From: Marinobacterium sp. xm-d-530
Lineage (GTDB): Bacteria > Pseudomonadota > Gammaproteobacteria > Pseudomonadales > Balneatricaceae
DNA length: 64,000 nucleotides
NCBI RefSeq assembly: GCF_013283365.1
Contig: NZ_WBYM01000001.1
Coordinates: 496,001-560,000, forward strand
Direction: 5' to 3'
Position numbers and translations under genes: made by a program
Notes under the pieces: generated by a model
What the model was told of the DNA's origin: nothing
Seen by the model: the letters and a program-made list of their open reading frames with translations, nothing else
The model's database searches: none
Shown: piece after piece, positions 15,875 to 24,162 of the stretch
Numbering within the stretch: the stretch's first letter is position 1
How the letters are laid out: the number at the start of each line of letters is the position of its first letter

Positions 15875-16972
15875 TTAGCAGATACGCTCACCGGTTTGAA
15901 TATCAAAAGCGACCGCTTTCGCCGTATTAACCTGCACCTCTGTACCAGCGCCTGCCGTCATGCCCGCTTTAGGAGAAAGGCGTGAGTGAACATCAATGCC
16001 GTTCCATTGACCAATTGCCATGGTGTCAGCCCCCATAGGCTCCACAACATCAAAGTCCAGCTTCATGCTGTGCAACCAATCCTGATCTTCAGGTGCCGGC
16101 TTAGGCTCGGTAATCATCTCTGGACGAATACCCAACACCACACGATCAAGGCCTTTTGCAGCAATTGCCTCGGCACATGGTAGTTTTAGGTGATGAGTTT
16201 CACCCGCAGATTCAACAACCGCTTGCCCCTCTTTGATGTCGACCTCAATAAAGTTCATCGGCGGAGAACCCATGAAGCCTGCGACAAACATATTGGCTGG
16301 GTTGTTGTAGATCTCGTCCGGAGTACCCAACTGCTGCACGATGCCATCTTTCATAACGGCAATACGATCAGCCAGAGTCATCGCTTCGATCTGATCGTGC
16401 GTCACGTAAACAATGGTCGTGCCAAGACGCTTGTGCAGCTTCTTGATTTCAGTACGCATCTCTACACGCAACTTAGCATCCAAGTTCGATAGAGGCTCGT
16501 CGAATAGGAAGACGCGCGGCGAACGCGCTAGGGCACGGCCCATGGCAACACGTTGACGCTGACCACCTGAAAGCTGGCTCGGCTTACGATCCAGTAGGTG
16601 ATCGATCTGAAGCAGCTTAGCCACTTCGTTGACGATGCGATCACGCTCCTCTTTAGGGACTTTACGCATCTCAAGGCCAAAGGAGATGTTGCGCGCAACG
16701 TTCATTGTTGGGTAGAGCGCGTAGCTTTGGAAGACCATCGCAATGTCGCGATCTTTAGGCGATGCTAGGGTCACATCCTTTCCAGCCAACTCCAGTGTTC
16801 CGCTGGTCGCATCTTCAAGACCCGCGATGATATTCATCAGCGTCGACTTACCACAGCCTGATGGACCCACCAGAATGAGGAATTCACCGTCCTGAATGTC
16901 GATGTTGATCCCTTTAAGGATGTCTGTTTCACCAAAGGATTTAGTGACGTTATCGATTAATAGAGAGCCCAT
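15875..16972 (-). CDS. gtsD: Sugar ABC transporter ATP-binding protein (UgpC/MsmK/GtsD type)
   Basis: ATPase of the CUT1 sugar importer encoded just upstream. The 365 residues show Walker A GPSGCGKSTL (about 36-45), Q-loop FQSYALYP, signature LSGGQRQRVAMGRAL, Walker B VFLFDEPLSNLD and H-loop VTHDQIEAM, then a C-terminal MalK-like regulatory domain with VVLGIRPE. It is the last gene of gtsABCD, five bases after gtsC. Proteins of this type can serve several sugar importers, but the operon position suggests glucose or a related hexose. Confidence 0.9.
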   Translation of the reverse strand: MGSLLIDNVTKSFGETDILKGINIDIQDGEFLILVGPSGCGKSTLMNIIAGLEDATSGTLELAGKDVTLASPKDRDIAMVFQSYALYPTMNVARNISFGLEMRKVPKEERDRIVNEVAKLLQIDHLLDRKPSQLSGGQRQRVAMGRALARSPRVFLFDEPLSNLDAKLRVEMRTEIKKLHKRLGTTIVYVTHDQIEAMTLADRIAVMKDGIVQQLGTPDEIYNNPANMFVAGFMGSPPMNFIEVDIKEGQAVVESAGETHHLKLPCAEAIAAKGLDRVVLGIRPEMITEPKPAPEDQDWLHSMKLDFDVVEPMGADTMAIGQWNGIDVHSRLSPKAGMTAGAGTEVQVNTAKAVAFDIQTGERIC

Positions 16973-16977
16973 AATTG

Positions 16978-17841
16978 TTATCCTTTTACCGCGCCAGCTG
17001 TCAGGCCGCGTACAAAATATTTACCTGCAAAGATGTAGACCAATAGAGTGGGAAGCGCTGCAATCACGGCAGCTGCCATATCGACGTTGTACTCTTTACC
17101 GCCCATTGATGTATTGACTAGGTTGTTCAGTGCCACCGTGATCGGTTGCGTACCCGGACCTGAGTAGACCACGCCAAATAGGAAGTCGTTCCAGATCTGA
17201 GTGAACTGCCAAATGATCGTTACCGTGAAGATAGGTAGAGATACCGGCAGGAAAATGTGGCGGAAAATCTGAAAGAAGCTTGCGCCATCCAGTTGCGCCG
17301 CTTTCACCAACTCCGTCGGTACAGAGACATAGAAGTTACGGAAGAAGAGCGTCGTAAACGCAACACCGTAGATCACATGCACCAGAACCAGACCGGTTAC
17401 TGTGTTGGCTAGGCCCAATTCAGCCAGTAGACGCGCCATCGGTAGCAAAATCACCTGAAACGGAATGAAGCAGCCAAACAGCAACATACCAAACATTAGG
17501 TCGCTGCCGCGGAAACGCCATTTAGAGAGCACGTAGCCATTCAGCGCCCCGATCACGGTCGATAGAATGACGGCCGGAACGACGATCTTCACGCTGTTCA
17601 TAAAGAAGGGTGCTAGACCCTGACACTCGGAACCGGTACACGCACTGCTCCACGCTTTGATCCAAGCGTAAAGGGTTGGATCCTGTGGCAGTGCCAGTAG
17701 GTTACCGCTACGAATCTCTTCGATGTCTTTAAACGAGGTTGTCAGCATCACATAGAGTGGCGCTAGGTAGAACAGCGCGAATGCCAACAGACAGCCATAA
17801 ATAAATAGACGACCTAAGTTAAATGAACGATTAGCGACCAT
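16978..17841 (-). CDS. gtsC: Sugar ABC transporter permease (GtsC type)
   Basis: Second inner-membrane permease of the importer, MalG family, 287 residues from the ATG at 17841 with GAGGTGG upstream; a longer in-frame extension lies inside gtsB and is not favoured. It has six membrane segments and the EAA loop variant KAAQLDGASFFQIFRHIFLP that docks on the ATPase. The start overlaps the end of gtsB by 11 bases, showing translational coupling. In Pseudomonas the same gene order serves glucose and mannose uptake. Confidence 0.9.
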   Translation of the reverse strand: MVANRSFNLGRLFIYGCLLAFALFYLAPLYVMLTTSFKDIEEIRSGNLLALPQDPTLYAWIKAWSSACTGSECQGLAPFFMNSVKIVVPAVILSTVIGALNGYVLSKWRFRGSDLMFGMLLFGCFIPFQVILLPMARLLAELGLANTVTGLVLVHVIYGVAFTTLFFRNFYVSVPTELVKAAQLDGASFFQIFRHIFLPVSLPIFTVTIIWQFTQIWNDFLFGVVYSGPGTQPITVALNNLVNTSMGGKEYNVDMAAAVIAALPTLLVYIFAGKYFVRGLTAGAVKG

Positions 17842-18730
17842 TTTTTCCACCTCGTAGTTCTGAGTAGAGGTACGGCACAATAATCGCCAACACACCCATC
17901 AACATAATCATCGCACTGGAGGCACCCACACCCATCTGCGCTCGGTTAAAGGCGTAGGTGTACATAAAGTTAGCCGGTAGGTCAGACGCGTAACCCGGAC
18001 CACCGCCAGTCAACGCTTGCACCAGGTCAAAGCTCTTAATCGCAATGTGAGAGAGAATGACAATCGCACTGAAGAAGACCGGACGCAGAATAGGCAGAAT
18101 CACATACCAATAGGCTTTCATCTTGCTCGCGCCGTCAATCTCAGCTGCTTTAATCAAGCTGTCGTCAACACCACGAAGGCCCGCAAGGAACATCGCCATA
18201 ACAAAACCACTCGACTGCCATACCGCTGCAATCACGATGGTGTAGATCGCCATGTCCTGCTCAACCAGCCAGCGGAACTCGAAGTTCTCGAAGCCTAAAT
18301 CACGGACCAGTTTCTCAAGACCTAGACCTGGGTTGAGGATCCACTTCCAGGCCGTACCCGTGACCACAAACGAGACCGCCATGGGGTAGAGATAGATGGT
18401 ACGCAGCGTACCCTCTAAACGAATTTTTTGATCCAGTAGGATCGCTAGGAACAGACCTAGCAGTAACGAGACCGCGATAAACAGAACGCCAAACACTACC
18501 AGGTTATTCAGAGCCACATCCCAACGAGGGTTGGCAAACAGCTTGGCGTATTGATCAAAGCCGACAAAGTCCCACTGAGGCAACATTCGACTCTTGGTAA
18601 AAGATAGCGCTCCGGTCCAAATCATAAAGCCATACATACAGACCAACATCACCGCAGTGGTGGGGGCTAGCACGATTTTTGGCAATAAGGACTCTAGCGT
18701 CATTGGCTTTTTAGCCTTTGACACACTCAT
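17831..18730 (-). CDS. gtsB: Sugar ABC transporter permease (GtsB type)
   Basis: First inner-membrane permease of the importer, MalF-like family, 299 residues and about six membrane segments, with the EAA loop KAAEIDGASKMKAYWYVILP near the middle. The ATG follows AGGAG (minus strand). A strong hairpin at 18755-18780 separates it from gtsA, which would let the binding protein be made in excess over the membrane parts. Confidence 0.9.
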   Translation of the reverse strand: MSVSKAKKPMTLESLLPKIVLAPTTAVMLVCMYGFMIWTGALSFTKSRMLPQWDFVGFDQYAKLFANPRWDVALNNLVVFGVLFIAVSLLLGLFLAILLDQKIRLEGTLRTIYLYPMAVSFVVTGTAWKWILNPGLGLEKLVRDLGFENFEFRWLVEQDMAIYTIVIAAVWQSSGFVMAMFLAGLRGVDDSLIKAAEIDGASKMKAYWYVILPILRPVFFSAIVILSHIAIKSFDLVQALTGGGPGYASDLPANFMYTYAFNRAQMGVGASSAMIMLMGVLAIIVPYLYSELRGGKNGR

Positions 18731-18754
18731 CGTGAATCTCCTAAAAAAGTAAAT

Positions 18755-18780
18755 AAGAGCCCTCAGGGTTGAGGGCTCTT
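18755..18780 (-). terminator. Intercistronic hairpin between gtsA and gtsB
   Basis: AAGAGCCCTCA at 18755-18765 pairs perfectly with TGAGGGCTCTT at 18770-18780 around a four-base loop. On the transcribed strand it is followed by a T-rich stretch, so it may be a partial terminator or a 3' stabiliser of gtsA mRNA, as in malE-malF type operons. Confidence 0.75.
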
Positions 18781-18787
18781 GGTCGGA

Positions 18788-20032
18788 TTACATCGCTGCT
18801 TGGATAGAAGCGATTAGCTGAGCTTTACCCTCAGCAGCCGACTGATCTGAGTTGAAGAAGTTAGTAGCGGTATCGTAGATAGCGCCAGAAACTGCTTCAG
18901 GGACAGCCATACCGTGCGCGAAGCTTGGTACTAGACCGCCAGTTTGTGCAGAAGATACAAAGGCATCCATTGACGCGTGTGCACAGCTATCGAACTCGTC
19001 ACGAGCCATGCCTAGACGTGCTGGGATAGAACCTTTGTTAAGGTTGAAGACTTTCTGGAAGTCCTGACCTAGGATCTGCTTAGCCATCTCTTGTTGAGCT
19101 TTCTGTGCGTCAGCATCAGACTGCGCGAAGAAGGCAAAAGAGTCGACGTTGAACGTGAATGAACCTGACGTGCCTGGTGCTGCAACACATGCGTAATCAA
19201 CGCCTGGTGTCTTACCAGCAACAGTGAATTCACCTTTCGCCCAGTCACCCATAATCTGCATTGCAGCTTCACCGTTGATGACCATTGATGTCGCAACGTT
19301 CCAGTCACGACCTGGAGAGTTTTCATCGATTAGACCACGGATCTCACCGAATACGCGGAACACCTCTTCAGTCGTTGCGCTGTTAAGAGCGTCTGCATCT
19401 AGCTCAACGAATGCTTTCTGGTAGTACTCAGGACCGCCCACACCAAGCACAACAGCTTCAAATACAGTCGCGTCCTGCCAAGCTTGGCCACCGTGCGCTA
19501 GGGCAATGTAGCCAGCGTCTTGGATCTTTTTAGCTTGAACTAGGAAATCGTCCCAAGTTGTTGGGATGGTAGCGCCCGCTTTTTGGAAGATCTCTGGGTT
19601 AGCCCACAACCAGTTTACACGGTGTACGTTAACTGGAGCGGCAACGTATTTGCCGTCGTGTTTCATTACATCAGAAACCACACCAGGTAGAAGTGCATCC
19701 CAGTTGTTCGCTTTAGCGACGCTATCGATGTCTGATAGGAAACCTAGCTCACCCCACTCTTGGATCGATGGGCCTTTGATCTGTGCTGCAGTCGGTGGGT
19801 TACCCGATACTGCACGTGACTTAAGAACGGTCATTGCGTTCTCACCGCCACCACCAGCAACTGCGAAATCTTTCCAGCCCACACCCGCTTCAGTCAGTTT
19901 CTCTTTTAGGTATGCAACCGATTTCGCTTCACCGCCACTTGTCCAGTAGTGAAGAACTTCTACGTCAGCAGCTTGTGCTGCAGTTGATAGTGTTGCTGCA
20001 GCTACGCATGCAGCTAAAGTACGTTTGATCAT
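18788..20032 (-). CDS. gtsA: Sugar ABC transporter periplasmic binding protein (glucose/mannose GtsA type)
   Basis: Periplasmic receptor for a hexose, probably glucose. The 414 residues begin with a signal peptide ending AAQAADVEVLHYW, and the mature protein carries the features of Pseudomonas/Thermus glucose binding proteins: WTSGGEAKSVAYL, GGGGENAMTVLKSR, NVHRVNWLWANP, HGGQAWQDATVFE, and MGDWAKGEF. ATG follows AGAGG with good spacing. It is the first gene after the gtrS kinase gene, with a 95-base leader that contains an inverted repeat at 20077-20102, so it probably has its own promoter. Confidence 0.9.
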   Translation of the reverse strand: MIKRTLAACVAAATLSTAAQAADVEVLHYWTSGGEAKSVAYLKEKLTEAGVGWKDFAVAGGGGENAMTVLKSRAVSGNPPTAAQIKGPSIQEWGELGFLSDIDSVAKANNWDALLPGVVSDVMKHDGKYVAAPVNVHRVNWLWANPEIFQKAGATIPTTWDDFLVQAKKIQDAGYIALAHGGQAWQDATVFEAVVLGVGGPEYYQKAFVELDADALNSATTEEVFRVFGEIRGLIDENSPGRDWNVATSMVINGEAAMQIMGDWAKGEFTVAGKTPGVDYACVAAPGTSGSFTFNVDSFAFFAQSDADAQKAQQEMAKQILGQDFQKVFNLNKGSIPARLGMARDEFDSCAHASMDAFVSSAQTGGLVPSFAHGMAVPEAVSGAIYDTATNFFNSDQSAAEGKAQLIASIQAAM

Positions 20033-20076
20033 TGAGTAAACCTCTTTATTGTTGTTTATAGGTAAGAATACCTTGG

Positions 20077-20102
20077 GAACTGGCGATCAAGATCTTCAGT
20101 TC
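20077..20102. promoter_or_regulatory. Inverted repeat in the gtsA leader, candidate operator
   Basis: GAACTG at 20077-20082 and CAGTTC at 20097-20102 form six-base inverted arms with a 14-base centre, 45-70 bases upstream of gtsA. It could be the binding site of the GltR-like regulator encoded just upstream, or part of an mRNA leader hairpin. The arms are short, so this is tentative. Confidence 0.35.
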
Positions 20103-20127
20103 TTCAATCAATATAACAACTTGAGTC

Positions 20128-21618
20128 TTACGCAGAGTTTCGTTCTGTTACAAAGTGTGACAATGGAAAACGAAGCTCAACGATCAAACCGCCCCCTTCA
20201 CGATCAAGCAGCTCAATACTGGCACCGTGCAGCTGCGCAATCGACTTAACAATGCCCATACCCAGACCGACATGAATCGATGAGGGCGCTTTATCGATGC
20301 GATAGAAGGGCTCAAAGACTCGCTGCTTTAACTCATCACTGAGACCCGGGCCTCGGTCACACACCTGCACCACCAACTCATTGTCTTCCGGCTCTTTATG
20401 GCCAAAGATCTCGACTCCACGCCCGTAGTGCAACGCGTTATCGATCAGGTTAGTAAACAGGCGTTCAAGCGAGAGACGGCGACCCTCTAAGACAAACTCA
20501 TCGGGCAGTGTCGCAGAGCTGGGCAGCCCTTCGATCTCTGCACTGGCAAGGGCTGACTCAATCACCTGTTTCAGATCGATCTGTTCGCTGTTCTCGTGAA
20601 TGGCGCCATCTTTAATCATCTGCAAGGACGCTTTGACCAGCAGATCGACGTTCTCGATGTCACCAATCAGGTTATCGCGCAGTTTATCGTCATCAATCAT
20701 CTCAACCCGCAAACGGGCGCGTGTCAGCGGGGTTTTCAGGTCATGGGAGATTGCGGCAAACAGCTTCTCGCGATCGGAGATAAACTTCTCAAGCCGTTGC
20801 GCCATCTGGTTAAAGGCACGAATGGTTGTCTGCATCTCCCGGGTACCCTCGGCCGGAATCAGGGAGGGCGTTTTACCGCGCCCTAGGGCATCCGCCTCAC
20901 GAGCTAACCTTCGCAAGGGTCGAACAATACCGGCCACCAGCAGGGTCACCAAAACAACCACGGTCAGTGTCACTGCTAATAAAGAGACCAACCGCTCAGA
21001 CTCAAACAGAGTACTGCCCATGAAATCCCCACCAGGGAATACCGTGGCCAGATAGACCCACTCGTCCGGGTTTAATTTAAGCTGCACAACGACGACGGGG
21101 CTGTCATCACCGGGATCTAACAGGGCAAACCGCTGCCATTTGGGTGGCAGCTGCACCATCAGGTTGTCATCAGAGAGAATGCGAAGATTCGAAAACGCAA
21201 CGAACTCAACCGCAAAGTCTTCGGATTTATAGGCTAACTGGCGGGCTGCATTCTGTTTAACACGCTCGCCAACAAGCTGCTGTAGCTCAGTGTTGGGCAA
21301 GGTCTCTAGATGAATTTTTTGACTGTTAATCGAGACAAAGTAGCGCGTACCGCCCATATCGCGCAGCTGATCGAGCACGATGTGACGATATTCACGCGGT
21401 AGTTTAGAGAAGAACTGAATCGTCTGACCTATGCGCGCGCCCATCACTTCCGAGATCTCAACGAGACGTTCGCGTTCTGCCTGTTGAATCTGGCGTGTCC
21501 AGACATAAGAACTGACCGCCTGTGCCACTAAGACACCGATGATCAACACCAGAGACATGCGTGCAATGATCGACTTAGGCATCAGCCGATCGCGTAGGCG
21601 GGACCAAAAACCGATCAT
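20128..21618 (-). CDS. gtrS: Sensor histidine kinase of the glucose locus (GtrS-like)
   Basis: Membrane histidine kinase of 496 residues: N-terminal membrane helix (about 20-40), periplasmic domain of about 150 residues, second helix near residues 200-225 (LLAVTLTVVVLVTLLVAG), HAMP (RRLAREADALGRG), HisKA with SHDLKTPLTRAR, and ATPase motifs NLIDNALHYG, DRGPGLSDE and GLGMGIV. It overlaps the response regulator gene by four bases and sits upstream of gtsABCD. In Pseudomonas GtrS senses 2-ketogluconate and 6-phosphogluconate and acts with GltR; the same order here supports that role, but the ligand is inferred. Confidence 0.82.
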   Translation of the reverse strand: MIGFWSRLRDRLMPKSIIARMSLVLIIGVLVAQAVSSYVWTRQIQQAERERLVEISEVMGARIGQTIQFFSKLPREYRHIVLDQLRDMGGTRYFVSINSQKIHLETLPNTELQQLVGERVKQNAARQLAYKSEDFAVEFVAFSNLRILSDDNLMVQLPPKWQRFALLDPGDDSPVVVVQLKLNPDEWVYLATVFPGGDFMGSTLFESERLVSLLAVTLTVVVLVTLLVAGIVRPLRRLAREADALGRGKTPSLIPAEGTREMQTTIRAFNQMAQRLEKFISDREKLFAAISHDLKTPLTRARLRVEMIDDDKLRDNLIGDIENVDLLVKASLQMIKDGAIHENSEQIDLKQVIESALASAEIEGLPSSATLPDEFVLEGRRLSLERLFTNLIDNALHYGRGVEIFGHKEPEDNELVVQVCDRGPGLSDELKQRVFEPFYRIDKAPSSIHVGLGMGIVKSIAQLHGASIELLDREGGGLIVELRFPLSHFVTERNSA

Positions 21619-22277
21619 TTTAGAACCAGGTGGTACCCTTTGCCGCGAATGGATTTGATCGTCTCATCCTCGCTGAAGGGGGTCAATTTGGTGCGGAGTC
21701 GACTGACTAAGGTATCAATCGAACGATCTTGCGGAAGCGCCGCATGCCCCTTAAGCTCCATGCTGAGCTGATCACGGCTGATGACACCGTCATGGCCATG
21801 CAGTAGCGCCAACAGATCAAACTCAGCCCCAGTCAAACTAAGCGCTTCACCATTGACTGACACGGTTCGTTTCGCCCTGTCTAACAGTAGATTAGAGCTA
21901 GCAGTTGGTGATTCGACGGGGGCGGATCGACGCAGCAGCGCTTTAATGCGAGCCAACAATTCGCGAGGGTTAAAGGGTTTACCCATGTAATCATCTGCAC
22001 CCAACTCAAGACCCAGGATACGATCCACATCGTCACTGGCAGCGGTGAGCATAATGATCGGCAAGTTGGAGTCCTGACGCAGAGTACGACAGAGAGCCAG
22101 TCCATCCATGCCCGGCAAACCGACATCAAGAATCAACAGCTCGGCAGCACTGTAGTCGCCCTCAAGCAGCGCTTCAGCCGACTCAAACGCAAGTACCGTG
22201 AAACTGTTTTTCTCTAAGTAATCCGAGAGCAGTGAGCGTATCTCGTGATCATCATCAACGAGTGCAATGACAGGCAT
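21615..22277 (-). CDS. gltR: OmpR-family response regulator of the glucose locus (GltR-like)
   Basis: DNA-binding response regulator, 220 residues: receiver domain with acidic pair DDD near residue 9, phospho-Asp in LDVGLPGMDG (about residue 52), the T/S switch in MLTAASDD and the lysine of GKPFNPRELLARI; then a winged helix with ALSLTGAEFDLLALL and IDTLVSRLRTKL. It is the first gene of the gltR-gtrS-gtsABCD cluster and would be phosphorylated by the overlapping kinase gene's product. No operator could be assigned with confidence. Confidence 0.85.
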   Translation of the reverse strand: MPVIALVDDDHEIRSLLSDYLEKNSFTVLAFESAEALLEGDYSAAELLILDVGLPGMDGLALCRTLRQDSNLPIIMLTAASDDVDRILGLELGADDYMGKPFNPRELLARIKALLRRSAPVESPTASSNLLLDRAKRTVSVNGEALSLTGAEFDLLALLHGHDGVISRDQLSMELKGHAALPQDRSIDTLVSRLRTKLTPFSEDETIKSIRGKGYHLVLK

Positions 22278-22363
22278 GTAGGGTAACTTCCTAATTGTTA
22301 TCTTTTTACTCTAACGATAAACACTTACGAGAGCTAGCCTTACTAAGTTCACCACCAAATTAC

Positions 22364-22492
22364 CGTTGGAGCGATCTTGCAAAGGTCGCGATTCTTTCAA
22401 TCCCCATTCGCCTCATCTTCGATAAGGCTCCAACTAAGAGCATTGAAGGGGTACTGCACGTACTGTTGGAGCGGTCTTAAAAAGGCCGCGAT
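22364..22492. repeat. REP/BIME-like element, locus B (70-bp pair plus a single unit)
   Basis: A 70-bp inverted pair spans 22364-22433 (head unit with stem GCGATC/GGTCGC, opposite unit with GCCTTATC/GATGAGGC), and a single head unit at 22465-22492 has stem GCGGTC/GGCCGC. The A-T to G-C exchange between the two head units keeps the stem intact. The element occupies most of the gap between the start of gltR and the end of frcC. Confidence 0.8.
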
Positions 22493-22508
22493 GCTATTTG
22501 CTTTCAAC

Positions 22509-22542
22509 AAAAAACCCCATAGCCTAGGCGATGGGGTTTTTT
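22509..22542 (-). terminator. Rho-independent terminator after frcC
   Basis: AAAAAACCCCAT at 22509-22520 and ATGGGGTTTTTT at 22531-22542 are perfect 12-base arms around a 10-base loop. The A-run on one side and T-run on the other make it bidirectional. It lies 14 bases beyond the end of the minus-strand permease gene frcC. Confidence 0.85.
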
Positions 22543-22555
22543 AATCATTGGGTGA

Positions 22556-24085
22556 TTAGCCTTCTAGCGTACGAGCTCTTTCAAACATGTAAGGCACCGT
22601 CGTCATACCAGCCAGTACTACCGCACCCAAGATCAATAGAGGCGCAACAGCTGCCATGCCCATTGATACTAGCAGAACCGCTGCTGCCACGTAGACGGCT
22701 GCAAGGATAAGCGCCAGTGAACGTTTCAAGGTCACGGCTACAGCCACGGCACCCAACACAAGCACGAGAAGCGACGCGAAGGATTGCCAGTTGCCAGACA
22801 CAATGGCTTGTAGTTCAGCCACAGCCGGCGCATCCAGTAGGCGAGCCGTTTGGTTAGCCGCAAGATCAAGTCCAGCTGCTTGCATTGCCACCATGCTGTT
22901 GTGCTCATGCAGTGAAATCGCCGAGCTGATCAGTGCAGAACCCGGTGTTAAGCAGGCAAACAGAGCAAGAACCAGAGCCACAACACCCAGCATACGCTGA
23001 ACTTTAACCGCTGATTTAGATTGGCGAACAATATCCAATCCAACGGCAACCAAAATGATCAGACCCAGTACCACCATCTGCCAGAAAGTCTCTAGCTGAG
23101 CCAGGGTCAGACCGTTATTGATCAGTTTCAGAAGGATGACACCCATGAAGGTACCGATGATCGTACCGCGGCCACCAAACAGAGAGGTACCACCAATAAC
23201 AACCGCAGCAATGGCATCCAGCTCCCACATCTGGCCGTAGTCAGATTTTGCATAAGGCGCGCGACCTAGGAAGAGCATCGCACCCAATGCAGCGCCCATC
23301 GAACAGATTACGTAGGTGTAGAGAGTGTAGAGACGCGTATTGATACCCGCTTGGCGAGAGCCCTGTTCGTTACTACCAATCGCATAGATGTATCGACCCA
23401 AACGCATGTTGGATACAACGACCGCCAACAGAATGAAGAAGACGATGAAGATGATCATAGACATCTGGAAGGTACGGAAGAAGTCCATCCAGTGCTCGTT
23501 CACGAAGGCGCCAATCGACTCCATAAAGCCGCTCAGTTCACCCGCTTTGTAATCAGCACGAAGTTCGGCAAAGGGGTTGTAGCGACCAAATAGGTCGAAC
23601 GTTTCAGGTAGCTTAGGTGTTGCACGCGCATCCGTTGAAAGGTGTGCCGTACCACGCCAAATCGAAAGACCCGCCAGGGTAACGATAAAGGCCGGCATCC
23701 CGAGATAGGCGACCAACGTGCCATGAATAATACCCACTAATGCACCCATCGCTAGGCCAGACATGATCGCTAACCAAGGTGGGAAACCCCAGTAGCTAAC
23801 AATGTAACCGGTGACCGCTGCGATTAAGCCCATAACAGATCCAACCGAAAGATCGATACCTGCCGCAAGAATCACCAACGTCATACCACCCGCAACAATA
23901 CCGATAGCGGCTGAGTTGTTCAGAATGGTCATTAAGTTAGTGGGATGGAAGAAGGGTTTACCATCCGTTACTAGCTCAATGGCTAGAGCAAGAATCAGAA
24001 TCGCCAGCAGTGCGCCAGACCACTCTTTACGGAAGAAAGAAACCGTAACGCCGATCGCTTTATCTTGAAGGCTTTTAGAAGTCAT
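22556..24085 (-). CDS. frcC: Sugar ABC transporter permease (FrcC/RbsC family) with extra C-terminal membrane domain
   Basis: CUT2-type permease for a monosaccharide. The first 365 or so residues are a usual RbsC/FrcC permease (GGMTLVILAAGIDLSVGSVMG, MGALVGIIHGTLVAYLGMPAFIVTL split over residues about 60-140, and DAIAAVVIGGTSLFGGRGT). Two things are odd. An insertion of about 45 hydrophilic residues lies near residues 150-200 (STDARATPKLPETF onward), and about 145 residues follow the normal end, with roughly four more hydrophobic segments and a soluble stretch between the first two. Total length is 509 against about 320-360 for the family. It is co-transcribed with frcB (77-base gap). Confidence 0.83.
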   Translation of the reverse strand: MTSKSLQDKAIGVTVSFFRKEWSGALLAILILALAIELVTDGKPFFHPTNLMTILNNSAAIGIVAGGMTLVILAAGIDLSVGSVMGLIAAVTGYIVSYWGFPPWLAIMSGLAMGALVGIIHGTLVAYLGMPAFIVTLAGLSIWRGTAHLSTDARATPKLPETFDLFGRYNPFAELRADYKAGELSGFMESIGAFVNEHWMDFFRTFQMSMIIFIVFFILLAVVVSNMRLGRYIYAIGSNEQGSRQAGINTRLYTLYTYVICSMGAALGAMLFLGRAPYAKSDYGQMWELDAIAAVVIGGTSLFGGRGTIIGTFMGVILLKLINNGLTLAQLETFWQMVVLGLIILVAVGLDIVRQSKSAVKVQRMLGVVALVLALFACLTPGSALISSAISLHEHNSMVAMQAAGLDLAANQTARLLDAPAVAELQAIVSGNWQSFASLLVLVLGAVAVAVTLKRSLALILAAVYVAAAVLLVSMGMAAVAPLLILGAVVLAGMTTVPYMFERARTLEG

Positions 24086-24119
24086 TATTCAGGACCGTTT
24101 GTTTTAAACAGTTAAAGAA

Positions 24120-24143
24120 GAGATCGGGCTAATGCCCGATCTC
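24120..24143 (-). terminator. Intercistronic hairpin between frcB and frcC
   Basis: GAGATCGGGC at 24120-24129 pairs perfectly with GCCCGATCTC at 24134-24143 around the loop TAAT. There is no long T-run after it on the transcribed strand, so it is more likely an mRNA stabiliser or attenuator than a full terminator. Confidence 0.7.
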
Positions 24144-24162
24144 GACGGAGTGTAAGTAAAAC

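Noticed and set aside
20600-21055. Long open frame of 151 codons antisense to gtrS
   Set aside because: Antisense frames of this length are expected opposite codon-biased genes; the product shows only Ser/Arg-rich sequence with no family features.
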